A stretch of DNA of 64,000 nt. Origin: Gp6-AA40 sp036802945 (GTDB taxonomy: Bacteria > Acidobacteriota > Vicinamibacteria > Vicinamibacterales > UBA2999). Positions within the stretch are counted from its first letter, which is position 1. Each line of letters begins with the position of its first letter. Under the pieces are notes generated by a model. That model saw only the letters and a program-made list of their open reading frames with translations. It made no database searches and had not been told where the DNA came from. Made by a program: the position numbers and the translations under genes. The stretch spans positions 23,222-87,221 of the forward strand of contig DAIRVG010000009.1 in NCBI GenBank assembly GCA_036802945.1. The letters run 5' to 3'. Positions 17,887-29,254 of the stretch are shown here, one piece after another.

Positions 17887-19014
17887 ATGCCAGTTACCAC
17901 GATCGAAGCGCCGTCGAAACCCGAAGCGGCGCCTCACACGCGTACGGCGCGAGTAGCGGTCGTCCGCACCACGCCCGGGACGGTCCTGACCGATTACGCG
18001 CGCGTCATGGATCTCGCCGGCTACCGCGACACTCTCGCGCGCGACTGCGACACGCTCATCAAGCTCAATTTGTCCTGGACAAAGTATTTCCCTGCGTGCT
18101 CTTCACAGCCGTGGCAAGTGGACGGCGTCGTCGGGAAGATGCTGGCGGATGGCTTCTTTCGCGAACGGTTGATCCCCATCGAGAACAAGACAGTCGTCAC
18201 ATCCCCTCGAGAGGGATGCCGCAACAACCGCTGGGAGCCGGTGCTGAATCGCCATGGCCTCACGTTCACGCCGCTGACCGATGTGGAATGGCGCATCTAC
18301 CGGTTCAAGAGCCCGCTCCTGAAACTGAACGACATCTTTCCTGAAGGCATTCAGATTCCTGCGATTTACCCGGGACGGCAGATCCTCCATCTTCCCACCG
18401 TGAAGACGCACGGTCATGCCGTGATGACCGGATCGGTGAAGAATTCCTTTGGCGGGCTGCTGCGCGAGGTGCGTCACTACGCTCACAAGTACATGCACGA
18501 AGTGCTGGTCGACCTCTTGTACATGCAGCGCGAGCTGCACCCGGCCGTCTTCACCGTGATGGACGGGACCGTCGCCGGCGATGGTGCGGGCCCGCGCACG
18601 ATGATTCCGCGCGTGAAGAACCTGGTTCTCGCGGCGACCGATTCCGTCGCGATCGACGCGATCGCGGCGCAGCTCATGGGGTTCGACCCGATGTCGATCC
18701 CGTTCCTCCGGATGGCGCACGAGAGGGGCCTCGGTATCGCCGATCCGCGGCAGATCGAGCTCGTCGGCGACGACGTCTCGATGGAAAACTTTGGATTCCA
18801 GACGAAGAAATCATTGGTCATCTGGGGCGACCAGATGATCCGCAAGGGCTTTCTCCGCCCGCTCGAGCGCGTCCTGCTGCACTCGCCGCTGATGGTGTGG
18901 GCGCCGTTCGCGTCGAACGTGTACCACGACGTGGTGTGGTATCCGACGATCGGTCAATCCCGCATCCGCGAGTTCATGCGGACGGGATGGGGACAGCTAT
19001 TTCAAAAATACTGA
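17887..19014 (+). CDS. DUF362-family protein
   Basis: A 375-residue protein with the DUF362 pattern: KLNLSWTKYFPACSSQP near residue 60, HLPTVKTHGHAVMTGSVKNSFGG near 165, and VMDGTVAGDGAGPR near 225 followed by AATDSVAIDAIAAQLMGFDP. No ferredoxin-type cysteine cluster is attached, unlike many members, so it is the shorter stand-alone form. Molecular function of the family is not established. The ATG immediately follows the stop codon of the UbiA-type gene, so the two are tightly co-expressed and may act on the same lipid intermediate. Confidence 0.85.
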   Translation: MPVTTIEAPSKPEAAPHTRTARVAVVRTTPGTVLTDYARVMDLAGYRDTLARDCDTLIKLNLSWTKYFPACSSQPWQVDGVVGKMLADGFFRERLIPIENKTVVTSPREGCRNNRWEPVLNRHGLTFTPLTDVEWRIYRFKSPLLKLNDIFPEGIQIPAIYPGRQILHLPTVKTHGHAVMTGSVKNSFGGLLREVRHYAHKYMHEVLVDLLYMQRELHPAVFTVMDGTVAGDGAGPRTMIPRVKNLVLAATDSVAIDAIAAQLMGFDPMSIPFLRMAHERGLGIADPRQIELVGDDVSMENFGFQTKKSLVIWGDQMIRKGFLRPLERVLLHSPLMVWAPFASNVYHDVVWYPTIGQSRIREFMRTGWGQLFQKY

Positions 19015-19024
19015 GCATTCACTG

Positions 19025-20098
19025 ATGGATCACAATCAGCAAGGACGCCGCGGCGGACATTTCCACAACCGCGGTCGGCGCGGCCCCGACAGGCGGGGCC
19101 CGGAGCGGCGACAGCCGCCCCCACCCGAGCAGATCAACCGTGGCGATCGGGTCGATGTCGAGCAGATCATGCGAGACATCCGTGCGCGTATCTCGCAGCG
19201 CAGCGGAATCGACCTCTCGAACCAGCAGATACAGGAGCTGGCCGCCCGGCGTCTGGAGGCCATCCTCGATCCCCGGGCCCTGAAGCCCGGCCTGCTCGAT
19301 CAGCTGCGGCGCGGTGCGGGTGACCGACAACAGCCATCGCAGGCCGCTCCAGCATTGCCGCCTCTGTTTGAGGAGGTGAATCTGTACGACTCGCCCAGCG
19401 GGCTGCTGCGTTTTGTCCGCAAGGTGCTGAACCCGATCCTGCGACTTTTCTTCAATCCCACTCCGATTGCGCATGCGCTAGCCGTCCAGGGACGCCTGAA
19501 CGCCGACGCCGCCATGCGTGAGACCGAGCGCGAGCGCCGCCAGACCGAGTGGAACGCGTTGCACTACGAAATCCTGCAGCGGCTTGTTACCGAAGTCGCG
19601 CGCGTCAGCCTCGAGGCGCAAAGTCTTTCTCTCCGCGTCGAGTCGTTGAGCACGCGTGTCGACTTCAACGATCGTCGCGTCCGCACCTTCGAGGGCACGC
19701 AGGTCCGCGCACCGCGCCCGCAGGACACGGCGGCCGCACCGCAGCCGCAACCCGGCGCCGCCGCGGCTGCGCCACTGGAGCCGACCGCCGCCGCTCAGCC
19801 GCCGACCGAGGGCCAGCAGGGACAGCCAGGACAGCCTCAGCCTGGCGACCCGCCTCGCCGCCGGCGTCGCCGCCGCCGTGGCCGCCGTGGCATGGGCGCA
19901 GGCACCAGCGTGCCCCCCGAGACCGCGGCCGGAGCACCCTCAACTCCCGGTGTCAGCGACATGGAATCGGAAGGCGAGACAGACGAAGGATTCGACGACG
20001 AGCCGGCCGCTGAGGAAGCAATGACGAACAGCGTTGAAACACCTTCCTCGGATGCCGTCTCGCGTGACGATTTACCTCCTCGCATTCCGGAGGAATGA
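19025..20098 (+). CDS. Unknown Arg/Pro-rich protein in glycan operon
   Basis: I do not recognise this 357-residue protein. It opens with a Gly/Arg/Gln-rich stretch (HNRGRRGPDRRGPERRQPP), then a folded part (about 35-215) with QIMRDIRARISQRSGIDLSNQQIQELAARR, a hydrophobic LRFVRKVLNPILRLFF patch and a probable coiled coil (LQRLVTEVARVSLEAQSLSLRVESL). After that come a Pro/Ala/Gln-rich linker, a run of arginines (RRRRRRRRGRRG) and an acidic tail. The layout of basic ends around a helical core suggests binding to nucleic acid, membrane phospholipid or polyanion. Position between DUF362 and two glycosyltransferases suggests a scaffold role, which is inference. Confidence 0.75.
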   Translation: MDHNQQGRRGGHFHNRGRRGPDRRGPERRQPPPPEQINRGDRVDVEQIMRDIRARISQRSGIDLSNQQIQELAARRLEAILDPRALKPGLLDQLRRGAGDRQQPSQAAPALPPLFEEVNLYDSPSGLLRFVRKVLNPILRLFFNPTPIAHALAVQGRLNADAAMRETERERRQTEWNALHYEILQRLVTEVARVSLEAQSLSLRVESLSTRVDFNDRRVRTFEGTQVRAPRPQDTAAAPQPQPGAAAAAPLEPTAAAQPPTEGQQGQPGQPQPGDPPRRRRRRRRGRRGMGAGTSVPPETAAGAPSTPGVSDMESEGETDEGFDDEPAAEEAMTNSVETPSSDAVSRDDLPPRIPEE

Positions 20099-20139
20099 CC
20101 ACTCGGCAAGGTCAGACTCACCAGGAGCGTAGTCGAGGG

Positions 20140-21450
20140 ATGAAGCTTGCCGTCGTGGTGCAGCGGTACGGCGCCAATATCAGCGGCGGCGCCGAGTTGC
20201 ACGCTAGATACGTCGCCGAGCGCCTTGTACGCCATGCGGACGTACGCGTGCTAACCACGTGCGCGCGCGACTACGTGACATGGCGTAACGAACTTCCGGC
20301 CGGCGCAGATACGGTCAACGGTGTTGCCGTCGAGCGCTTTCCAGTTACGCAAGAGCGCGACGACGCGGATTTCGGCAAGCGTTCGACGCAGGTCTTCACA
20401 CGGCACCATTCGTTGCACGATGAGTTGGAATGGCTGGAGAGTGAGGGTCCTGTCAGCCCTGCACTGATCGAACGTGTCACCGCAAATCCGGATGAGTTCG
20501 ACTTCGTCGTCGTGTTCAGCGCGCGCTATTACCACGCCTATCACACCGCGCGGGGCGTGCCCTTGCGCACCGTGCTCGTTCCGACGGCAGAACGCGATCC
20601 GGCCCTTGGACTCGGCCTCTTCGGACCTGTGTTTCGCGGCGTGCGCGCGATCATGTACAACTCGTACGAGGAACGGGCGTTGATTCAAGCCGTCTCGTCC
20701 AACGAGCAGGTCCCGGGCGTGATTGTGGGTGTCGGGTCCGAGATTCCTCAGGTCGTCGAACCGGCGCGCGTACGGAAGAAGTTTGGTCTCGATGGACCCT
20801 ACGTGATCTACGTCGGTCGCATCGACGTCAACAAAGGCTGCATGGAGTTGTTCGACTTCTTCATTCGGTACGTCGACGGACACCCGCACCCGCCGTCACT
20901 GATGCTGATCGGGACACCGGTGCTCGACATTCCCTCTCATCCGCGCATCAGGCACCTCGGCTTCGTGGATGACCAGGACAAGTTCGACGCGATCGCGGGG
21001 GCGGCGGCGCTCATCATGCCGTCGTACTATGAAAGTCTTTCGATGGTGGCGCTCGAGGCCTGGGCGCTCGGGACGCCGGTCATCGCCAACGCGCGATGCG
21101 ACGTACTGCTCGGGCAGTGCCTCCGGAGCAACAGCGGCCTCTATTACACGAACGACTCGGAGTTTGCCGGCGTGCTCGATCGGCTCCTGGAGGACCCAAA
21201 CCTTGCCGAAACGCTTGGGCGAAACGGCCGCGAATTTTTCGAGCGAAATTACAGCTGGCCTGTCATCGAACGGAAGTATCTCGACATGTTTGCGGAACTG
21301 TCGTCCAATCCGCCTACGCATCGCATGGAGGGCCTTCCGGGATGGCTGTCCCGGCGGCAGCGCACGATGCGTCCGGCGGCCGAGGTCGTGGATCGGCTGC
21401 CGTCCGGCCCGGTGATCGACACACCGGCATCGCGCGGAGCTATCGCATGA
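20140..21450 (+). CDS. Glycosyltransferase family 4 (GT-B)
   Basis: A 436-residue GT-B enzyme with MKLAVVVQRYGANISGGAELHARYVAERL at its start in pieces typical of GT4 (donor-side GGAE motif) and the C-terminal YVGRIDVNKGCMELFDFF and PSYYESLSMVALEAWALGTPVIA segments, including the EX7E-type motif. The frame is open 45 bases further upstream, but the MKLA start at 20140 matches the neighbour's start and the family. It probably transfers a sugar from a nucleotide donor to a lipid-linked or cell-surface acceptor. It overlaps the next glycosyltransferase as ATGA. Confidence 0.88.
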   Translation: MKLAVVVQRYGANISGGAELHARYVAERLVRHADVRVLTTCARDYVTWRNELPAGADTVNGVAVERFPVTQERDDADFGKRSTQVFTRHHSLHDELEWLESEGPVSPALIERVTANPDEFDFVVVFSARYYHAYHTARGVPLRTVLVPTAERDPALGLGLFGPVFRGVRAIMYNSYEERALIQAVSSNEQVPGVIVGVGSEIPQVVEPARVRKKFGLDGPYVIYVGRIDVNKGCMELFDFFIRYVDGHPHPPSLMLIGTPVLDIPSHPRIRHLGFVDDQDKFDAIAGAAALIMPSYYESLSMVALEAWALGTPVIANARCDVLLGQCLRSNSGLYYTNDSEFAGVLDRLLEDPNLAETLGRNGREFFERNYSWPVIERKYLDMFAELSSNPPTHRMEGLPGWLSRRQRTMRPAAEVVDRLPSGPVIDTPASRGAIA

Positions 21451-22721
21451 AGCTCGCTTTCATCACACCGCGTTACGGAGGCGAAATCACGACCGGCGCC
21501 GAGCACGCATGCCGTCTGCTCGCGGAACAGCTCAAAGAACGGCACGACGTGGAAGTCGTGACGACGGCAGCGCGCGACCCCCGCACTTGGAAGAACGAGT
21601 ACGGCGAGGGCACCGATCGCGTGCGCGGCGTCCTGGTCCGGCGCTTTTCCGTCAACCAACTCCACGACCCGCACACGTTCAAGGAGTTCACTGACAGGAT
21701 CCTCGGTGCACCGCGATCGCGCGATGAGGAGATGGACTGGGTACGGCGGCTCGGCCCGTCAGCGCCGGGGTTGATTGAACACCTGAAGCGGCAGCACCGC
21801 TCGTACGACGCGCTGGTCTTCTTCTCGCTGTTCCACGCGACCACCGTCCAGGGCCTCGCGGTCGCCCCCGAGCGAAGCATCCTGTTTCCGTGCCTGCGCC
21901 TCAGCCCCATTCTCCGATTCGGCCTGTGGCCTGATGTCGTGTCCTCGGCGCGGACGATTGGCTTGTTGTCCGGTTCCGAACGCCGTCTGCTCCGATCGTT
22001 TCTTCGGGTCGGCACCGGGCAGGAGGAACTGGTGGGAATCGGCGTTGAGCCGGCTCAACGCCAGGTGTATCCACGACACCAGCAGGATCCGGCCGACGAT
22101 GCGGTCGATGACGATAGGGCAACCGACTCGGACGTATCTCCCTCACCTGAGGACGAGCGTGCGGATCGAGGGGTCCCGTTCCGGCGCCGGCATCGTCTGT
22201 ATGGGCCGATCGCGCTCTACGGTGGTCGCGTCGAACCGGACAACGGCTGTGAGGAGATGCTCGATTACTTCGACAGCTATGCTGCGGCCGACGGCGACAC
22301 GTCGCTCGTTCTGATGGGCGTCAAGATGATGCGAGTGCCTGACGAACCGTACCTGCGGCAGGCAGGCGTCCTGCCCGATCGGGACCGGATGGTCGCGTAC
22401 GAGGCTGCCGACGTCACGCTCGTGCCAGGATTCGACGATCCCCTCGCGCAGTCGGTCCTCGAGAGTTTTGCCGTGGGCACACCCGTGCTGGCGAGTGCGC
22501 GCAACGATGCGGCCGTCGAGCACTGCCGGCGCGCGAACGGCGGGCTCTACTATGCCAACCGCGATGAGTTCGTCGAGGGGCTGCGCATCCTCATGACCGG
22601 GTCAAAGCTGCGCGAGCAGCTCGGCGAGAGCGGGCGTCAGTATGTGCGGCAGCACTATCGGTGGGATGCGGTCCTCGGCCGCTTCGAGCGGCTCGTCATG
22701 GCCGTCAGAAACCGGGCGTGA
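21447..22721 (+). CDS. Glycosyltransferase family 4-like, with atypical acidic linker
   Basis: A 424-residue GT-B protein that is a divergent relative of its upstream neighbour: both start MKLA, carry a (T/S)GAE(H/L) motif and an RxxTWKNE/VTWRNE segment. The C-terminal donor half has ALYGGRVEPDNGCEEMLDYF and DPLAQSVLESFAVGTPVLA. Between the halves lies a charged, low-complexity stretch (DPADDAVDDDRATDSD) not expected in this family. The start at 21447 overlaps the previous stop; an open frame back to 21096 is shadow. Tandem duplication followed by divergence is the likely origin. It ends directly against the convergent response-regulator stop. Confidence 0.85.
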   Translation: MKLAFITPRYGGEITTGAEHACRLLAEQLKERHDVEVVTTAARDPRTWKNEYGEGTDRVRGVLVRRFSVNQLHDPHTFKEFTDRILGAPRSRDEEMDWVRRLGPSAPGLIEHLKRQHRSYDALVFFSLFHATTVQGLAVAPERSILFPCLRLSPILRFGLWPDVVSSARTIGLLSGSERRLLRSFLRVGTGQEELVGIGVEPAQRQVYPRHQQDPADDAVDDDRATDSDVSPSPEDERADRGVPFRRRHRLYGPIALYGGRVEPDNGCEEMLDYFDSYAAADGDTSLVLMGVKMMRVPDEPYLRQAGVLPDRDRMVAYEAADVTLVPGFDDPLAQSVLESFAVGTPVLASARNDAAVEHCRRANGGLYYANRDEFVEGLRILMTGSKLREQLGESGRQYVRQHYRWDAVLGRFERLVMAVRNRA

Positions 22722-24214
<1,493 letters not shown>

Positions 24215-24218
<4 letters not shown>

Positions 24219-27124
24219 TGAGCGGCGCGCGCCAGCTGTTCGGCCTCCGCGGGCGGAAACCGCAGCGTGAACCGCGTGCCCTGCCCGATGCTGCTCTCGC
24301 AGTCGATCGAGCCTTCGTGCTCGCGGACGATGCCGTACGTGATCGAGAGGCCGAGCCCGGTGCCGTGCCCGATGGCCTTCGTGGTGAAGAAGGGATCGTA
24401 GATCCGCGCGAGGTGCTCGCTGGGAATGCCCGAGCCCGTGTCGGAGATCTCGACGACCGCCTGCCCAGTCTCCAGCCGCGACGCGATCGACAACCAGCCG
24501 CCCTTGGGCATCGCGTCCTTCGCATTGAGAAACAGGTTGAGAAACACCTGTTGAAGCTTCTGCTCGACGCCGAGCACGTTAATCGGTTGTTCGCTCAACT
24601 CGCGCCGAACCGTGACGTGGTGCAGATGGAACTGGTGCTCGAGCAGAGACAGCACGTCCGAAATAACGGTGTTGACGTCGACTGCGGCCAGGTCGTTGCT
24701 CATTGCGGCGCCGGGCCGCGAGAGATTCAGGAGACCATTGACGATCTTGGCCGCTCGAAACGTCTGTCGCTCGATCTTCTCGAGCACGCGGGTCCGTGGA
24801 TCCTGTGGGTCGGCGCCGTCGAGCAGCATTTGCGTGAAGCTGGAGATCCCGGTGAGCGGCGTGTTCACCTCGTGCGCCACTCCGGCAGCCAGCAACCCAA
24901 TCGACGCCATCTTTTCCGAAATCTGGAGCTGCTCTTCGAGCTGCACGCGGCGCGTGACGTCTTCAATGATCACAATCGTGCCGACTGTGGTGATGCCGCT
25001 TTCATCCGCCGCCCGCAGGGGCACGACGGCCGCATTCACCGTCAGCGGCTCGTCGCCGCCGCCGCGGCGTTCGAACTGGAGCCGCGAGAGGGTCGCTCCC
25101 GCCGGCGTGTCGCGGCGCGCGGCGCGGAGCGCTTCGACGAAATGACCGTCGAACAGATCGTCCAGGCGCCGGCCGGTCGCTTCGCCCTTTGACACGCCAT
25201 ACAACGCTTCGAGCGCCGGGTTCCAGCGCACGATGCGATCGTCGAGATCCAGGACCAGCAGGCCGTCGTCGAGCGACTCGAGAATGTTTTCGTTGAAGGC
25301 GCGCACGCGATCCAGCTCCAGCGCCTTCACGTGCAGCTGGCGGTACAGGCGCGCGTTTTCGAGCGCCGTCGCAATCTGTCCGGCGACCGCGCCCAGCAGG
25401 CTCATGTCCTCGCTGTTCAGCGGCTCGCCCGTGTCCTTGCGGCCCAGAACGAGCACCGCGATCGCGCCTTCCTTGGCCACGCACGGGACGAAGTAGTAGA
25501 GACCCGAATCGCGCCAGAACTCGATCTCCTCCACCGAAAACCGCGTCGCCGCGATGGGGTCGTCGAGCGCCACGGTGTGGCCCGCCTCGAGACGCCTCCC
25601 TATGCCCGAATGTTTCGGCAGCGCCGGCGGATGACTGTCGCCGAATCCCGACGCGCGAACGGACCCGTAATATGGCGCTGCCTCATCCGCGAGCATCAGG
25701 GCCATCCGTTCGACGAGCAGCGTTTCGACGACGCGCGACACGAGTCGCTCGGACAACCTGTGGAGATCGAGATCGCTGTTGAGGTCGCGCGCGAAGCCCA
25801 CGAGCGCGCGCCGGTAGTCGTACCGATCGCGGTAGAACGCGCGATCGAGCGCATTCTGCACGGCGTTCTTCACAGGCGGCGCCAGCAGCAGCGCTACCAG
25901 CGTTGCCAGAAATGCGATGATCCAGTTGTGTTCGTTGTCGTCGTTCAACCAGACGCGCTGGACCCCCTGCAGCATCGCCGCGTAGATCGCGACGATGGCG
26001 CCGAGCGCCGCGGCATAGACCAGCGCGCGCTTCACGATCACTTCGATGTCCATCAGCCGGTACCGCACGATGGCCGAGGCATACGCGAGCGGAATCAGAC
26101 CAAGTGGGATGGCTGAAAGCTGCATCGGCAGCGATCCGTCCACGCCAACCGCAAAGGGAAGCGCGTAACCGAGCGCGAAGGGTCCGGCCCCGAGCGCCGT
26201 ACCCCATGCGATCCAGCGAAGCTGCCGGCGGCCCGTAATCGATCGCACCTCGTGCAGTGCGCGCGTGAGCGCCGACAGGCCTGCGATTAAGCACCCCGCA
26301 AGATAGAGGAACTCGAGCCGGTCGAGCGTTTCGAGCACGCGCATGAAGCGCGCGGGATCGGCGGAAAGACGCGTGAGGGCCATGACGTGGGCGATGCCCA
26401 GTACGACCGCCGGAACGTAGGCGAGCGGGACGACGGCGCGGCCAATCGGGCCTGCCGTCCACCGTCGCGCCCGCTCGGGAAAGACCAGCGTGAAGTGCAG
26501 AAAGAGTGGCGGCAACACGAGCATCGACACCGCATCGGCCCAGTAGAACACCCAATCGAGTCGATCGAGCCGGCCGCTGAACGAGAAGGTGAAGACGCCG
26601 AAGAAGGCCACCGACAGCCAGAAGAAATGCAGTGTCGCGGGATCGCGTGGCCGGCGCAACCGGACGGCGCCGCCGACCAACAGCGTAAAGATGCCGACGG
26701 CGGCAAGCAGGAAGTAAAGCGCGCGGGGGCCGCTCGGGATGGGGGCGATTCGTAGATCCACGACCTCGCGCGTACCGAGCCTGAGGATCGTGTAGCGAAC
26801 AGTCTGGCCGGCATCCGCCGTCTGAAGCATCCGCACCACGTCGGACATCTGCTGGACTGGACGGTCGTCAATGGCCAGGAGCAGGTCGCCGCGCTTGATA
26901 CCAACCGAGGCAGCCGCCGTCCCGGCGCCGATGTCGGCCGCCACGACTCCGTCGGGCTGCGTCGTCCAAAGCACGCCGTCTTCAACGGCATGCCACGTCG
27001 CGCGAGCTGAGATGTTCGCGATCCCGAGGCAGAGCAATCCGGAGACGACGAGAAGCGGAAGGACGGGTCCTCCCCAATGCGCCCACGCACGTGTCGCGTC
27101 CGAGCCTCGTTTACCGTCTCTCAT
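24215..27124 (-). CDS. Membrane histidine kinase with PDZ, 7TM-like, GAF and PAS domains
   Basis: From the ATG at 27124 the protein has 969 residues. Order: first membrane segment (VLPLLVVSGLLCLGIANIS), a PDZ domain (GTAAASVGIKRGDLLLAIDDRPVQ) facing the periplasm, a block of about seven hydrophobic segments, a GAF domain, a PAS domain (ILESLDDGLLVLDLDDRIVRWN), the H-box GVAHEVNTPLTGISS and an HATPase domain (DTGSGIP, GTGLGLSITYGIV). It should autophosphorylate and signal to the NtrC-type partner encoded after it. The frame is open to 27220, but an extended -10 at 27188-27180 supports the internal start. PDZ at the sensor end suggests peptide or protein-stress sensing. Confidence 0.92.
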
Positions 27125-27179
27125 CTTTGTCAATGCCCGCCCGGAGACACGCCGGGCGGTGCGTCTCTGGCGAGCAAAC

Positions 27180-27188
27180 GATATACCA
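27180..27188 (-). promoter_or_regulatory. Extended -10 upstream of the histidine kinase
   Basis: TGG-TATATC on the minus strand, about 50 bases before the ATG at 27124. It lies inside the longer open frame that begins at 27220, which is why the downstream start was chosen. No clear -35. Confidence 0.4.
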
Positions 27189-27329
27189 CGAGCGGTGGGG
27201 TGGCCCTGGTCGTAACTCACTGAAAATCAGTCGTTTAACGAAGTTCAAGAATATCAGAACCCGTGTCGATCCAATGCGCGGGAGCCATCATCCAATCGGA
27301 TGGACCTCAAAACCGCTCAAAAATACGCG

Positions 27330-29231
27330 TTAGAAGCGAACGGTGACGCCGCCGACGATGTGTTTGGGAGGCCTGGCGACCTGAAGTTCGTCGTACACGG
27401 AGGTGTCGAGGAGGTCTTCGTGGAAGAGATTCCGTACCGCCACAATCATCTCCCACTGGCCGCTGGTGAAGTTGAGGAAGGGCAGCGCCTGACTGACCTG
27501 AACGTCGAAACGGGCGCCCAGTTTCGGCCGCAACGTGGTTGCGTCGGATCCCGCGAACCCCGAGTTGATCTTGTAGATAACGAAGACCCGCGTGTCCACG
27601 CGAGGCAACTCGCTCTCGACGGACGTTGTGAGATCGCGCAGTTGTTCGAACTGCCGGCGCATCACCGAGGGCATCACGAGGGCGACACGGGCCGAGCCTC
27701 CCGACGACCGGAGCCAGTCTGCATCAGCCTGCGTGTAATCGACCGATGCTCGCATCCCGTCCGAAACGATGCGACTCAGACTCACGCCCCATCCGCGCAC
27801 GTCCACGTCGCCGGTATGGCCAACGTAATAGTGCCCGACGCTCGAGCCGGTGGTGTTGGGCAACGATACGCCGAAGAGCGTCGCGATCTGATCGCCGATC
27901 TGTTGACGGAACGCGCGAATCCCGACGATCACGTCGTTGGCCAGGGGTTGCTCGGCAGCGACCTCCAGGTGATCGATTCGTTCCGGCTTGAATCCGAATC
28001 GTCGCGATGCCGGCGAGAACGTGCGTCCTGGTGGCAGCCATATGCCGGTTGAGGGCGGAAGGAATTCTTCCGCGCCCGGTGCGAGCTCGCGATGCGAAAC
28101 GGCGCCGCGCACGCGGAACGACGCGTCGGGAAGGGGTGTCACCGTGACGCTCGCCTTTGGACTTAGAAGGTTTTCATTCGCAAGGTAGTCATAACGGGCG
28201 TAGCGCGCACCGTAGGTCACGTTGAGACGGTCAGCAATCGTCCAGTCATCAAACGCGTAGATCTCACCGGCATTGCGGTGTCCGTCGGCCATTGCAGCGA
28301 GCGCGTCGGCGTTTCCGCCCAGGTAGCGCTGCATCGCATACGACATCCCGGCACGGTACTTGTGCGAAGACCCTGCCGATCGCCGCGCGTACGAACCAGC
28401 GAGGATCCAGGAGGACAAATCCCCCTGCGTGGTGCCGCCGCGCACATTCCACTGACCCGTCGTGGTCGGCGCGGTGAGCGAGACAAAGGCCACGCTCCCC
28501 GCCATTCCGCCCTGCGTCGAGAAGAGCTGCTGCGGCCGATCGAACGACGTTCTCGTGAACAGGTTGATCTGCCCATCGAGCGGCAGTTCCGCGATAAAGG
28601 AGGCAAATCGCACAGGTCCGCCGACCGCCCGCGCGAGCGCAGCCAGCGAATCGTCCATGAAGGACCCGTCACTGCCGGGGCTGGCGATGGCGCCGTCCAC
28701 GTCCTTCAGGACGCTCCGCTTCAGATGTCGAAGGCGCCACGCGATTTCTCCGTGATCCTCGCTGTCGGCGTCCGCGGATGACGGCTCCTGGCCGCCCACG
28801 CCGCCGAGGCCCGCCTGAAGGATCTGCGGCTGGTCGGATGGACCTTGAACGCGCGTCAGAGCGATCGAAATGTCGCGGGCCGCCGTCGTGACCTGAATGA
28901 TCTTCGCCCGCGCCGGCACGTAGCCCTGAAGGTGCGCGCGAACAAGGTAGGGACCTGCCGGCAGATCGCGCAGTGTGAAGCGTCCGTCTCGGTCGGACAC
29001 GGCAAAGGCGGTGCTGCCGCCCAGCGCAGACACCACGACACCCCCGAGCGGCTGGCCTTGCTCGTCGACCACGGTTCCGCGCAGCTCCGCCTGTGAAATC
29101 GAGGCGATCTGGATTGTCTGGGACTTGGGAGTGAACGCCGGCGCGAACTGCGCGAAAACGACCGCGGGACACACGATGCCCGCCATGAACACCATCACCA
29201 CCGCCGGGCGTCTGGCGAAAAGGCGGGTCAT
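27330..29231 (-). CDS. Secreted beta-barrel protein with carboxypeptidase-regulatory domain, no plug
   Basis: About 633 residues from the ATG at 29231 (a GGGGA ribosome site precedes it; an upstream ATG at 29246 is possible). Signal peptide ends near VVFAQ; a CarboxypepD-regulatory/TonB-sandwich domain follows (ELRGTVVDEQGQPLGGVVVSALGG...DGRFTLRDLPAG). The remainder resembles the barrel half of acidobacterial TonB-dependent receptors, with alternating aromatic strands and a final VGGVTVRF. I see no plug domain, so it may be a porin-like or structural outer-membrane protein rather than an active TonB-dependent transporter. It follows the gene for a secreted protein by 23 bases. Confidence 0.75.
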   Translation of the reverse strand: MTRLFARRPAVVMVFMAGIVCPAVVFAQFAPAFTPKSQTIQIASISQAELRGTVVDEQGQPLGGVVVSALGGSTAFAVSDRDGRFTLRDLPAGPYLVRAHLQGYVPARAKIIQVTTAARDISIALTRVQGPSDQPQILQAGLGGVGGQEPSSADADSEDHGEIAWRLRHLKRSVLKDVDGAIASPGSDGSFMDDSLAALARAVGGPVRFASFIAELPLDGQINLFTRTSFDRPQQLFSTQGGMAGSVAFVSLTAPTTTGQWNVRGGTTQGDLSSWILAGSYARRSAGSSHKYRAGMSYAMQRYLGGNADALAAMADGHRNAGEIYAFDDWTIADRLNVTYGARYARYDYLANENLLSPKASVTVTPLPDASFRVRGAVSHRELAPGAEEFLPPSTGIWLPPGRTFSPASRRFGFKPERIDHLEVAAEQPLANDVIVGIRAFRQQIGDQIATLFGVSLPNTTGSSVGHYYVGHTGDVDVRGWGVSLSRIVSDGMRASVDYTQADADWLRSSGGSARVALVMPSVMRRQFEQLRDLTTSVESELPRVDTRVFVIYKINSGFAGSDATTLRPKLGARFDVQVSQALPFLNFTSGQWEMIVAVRNLFHEDLLDTSVYDELQVARPPKHIVGGVTVRF

Positions 29232-29254
29232 CGGGGGTCCCCACATCTTACGCC

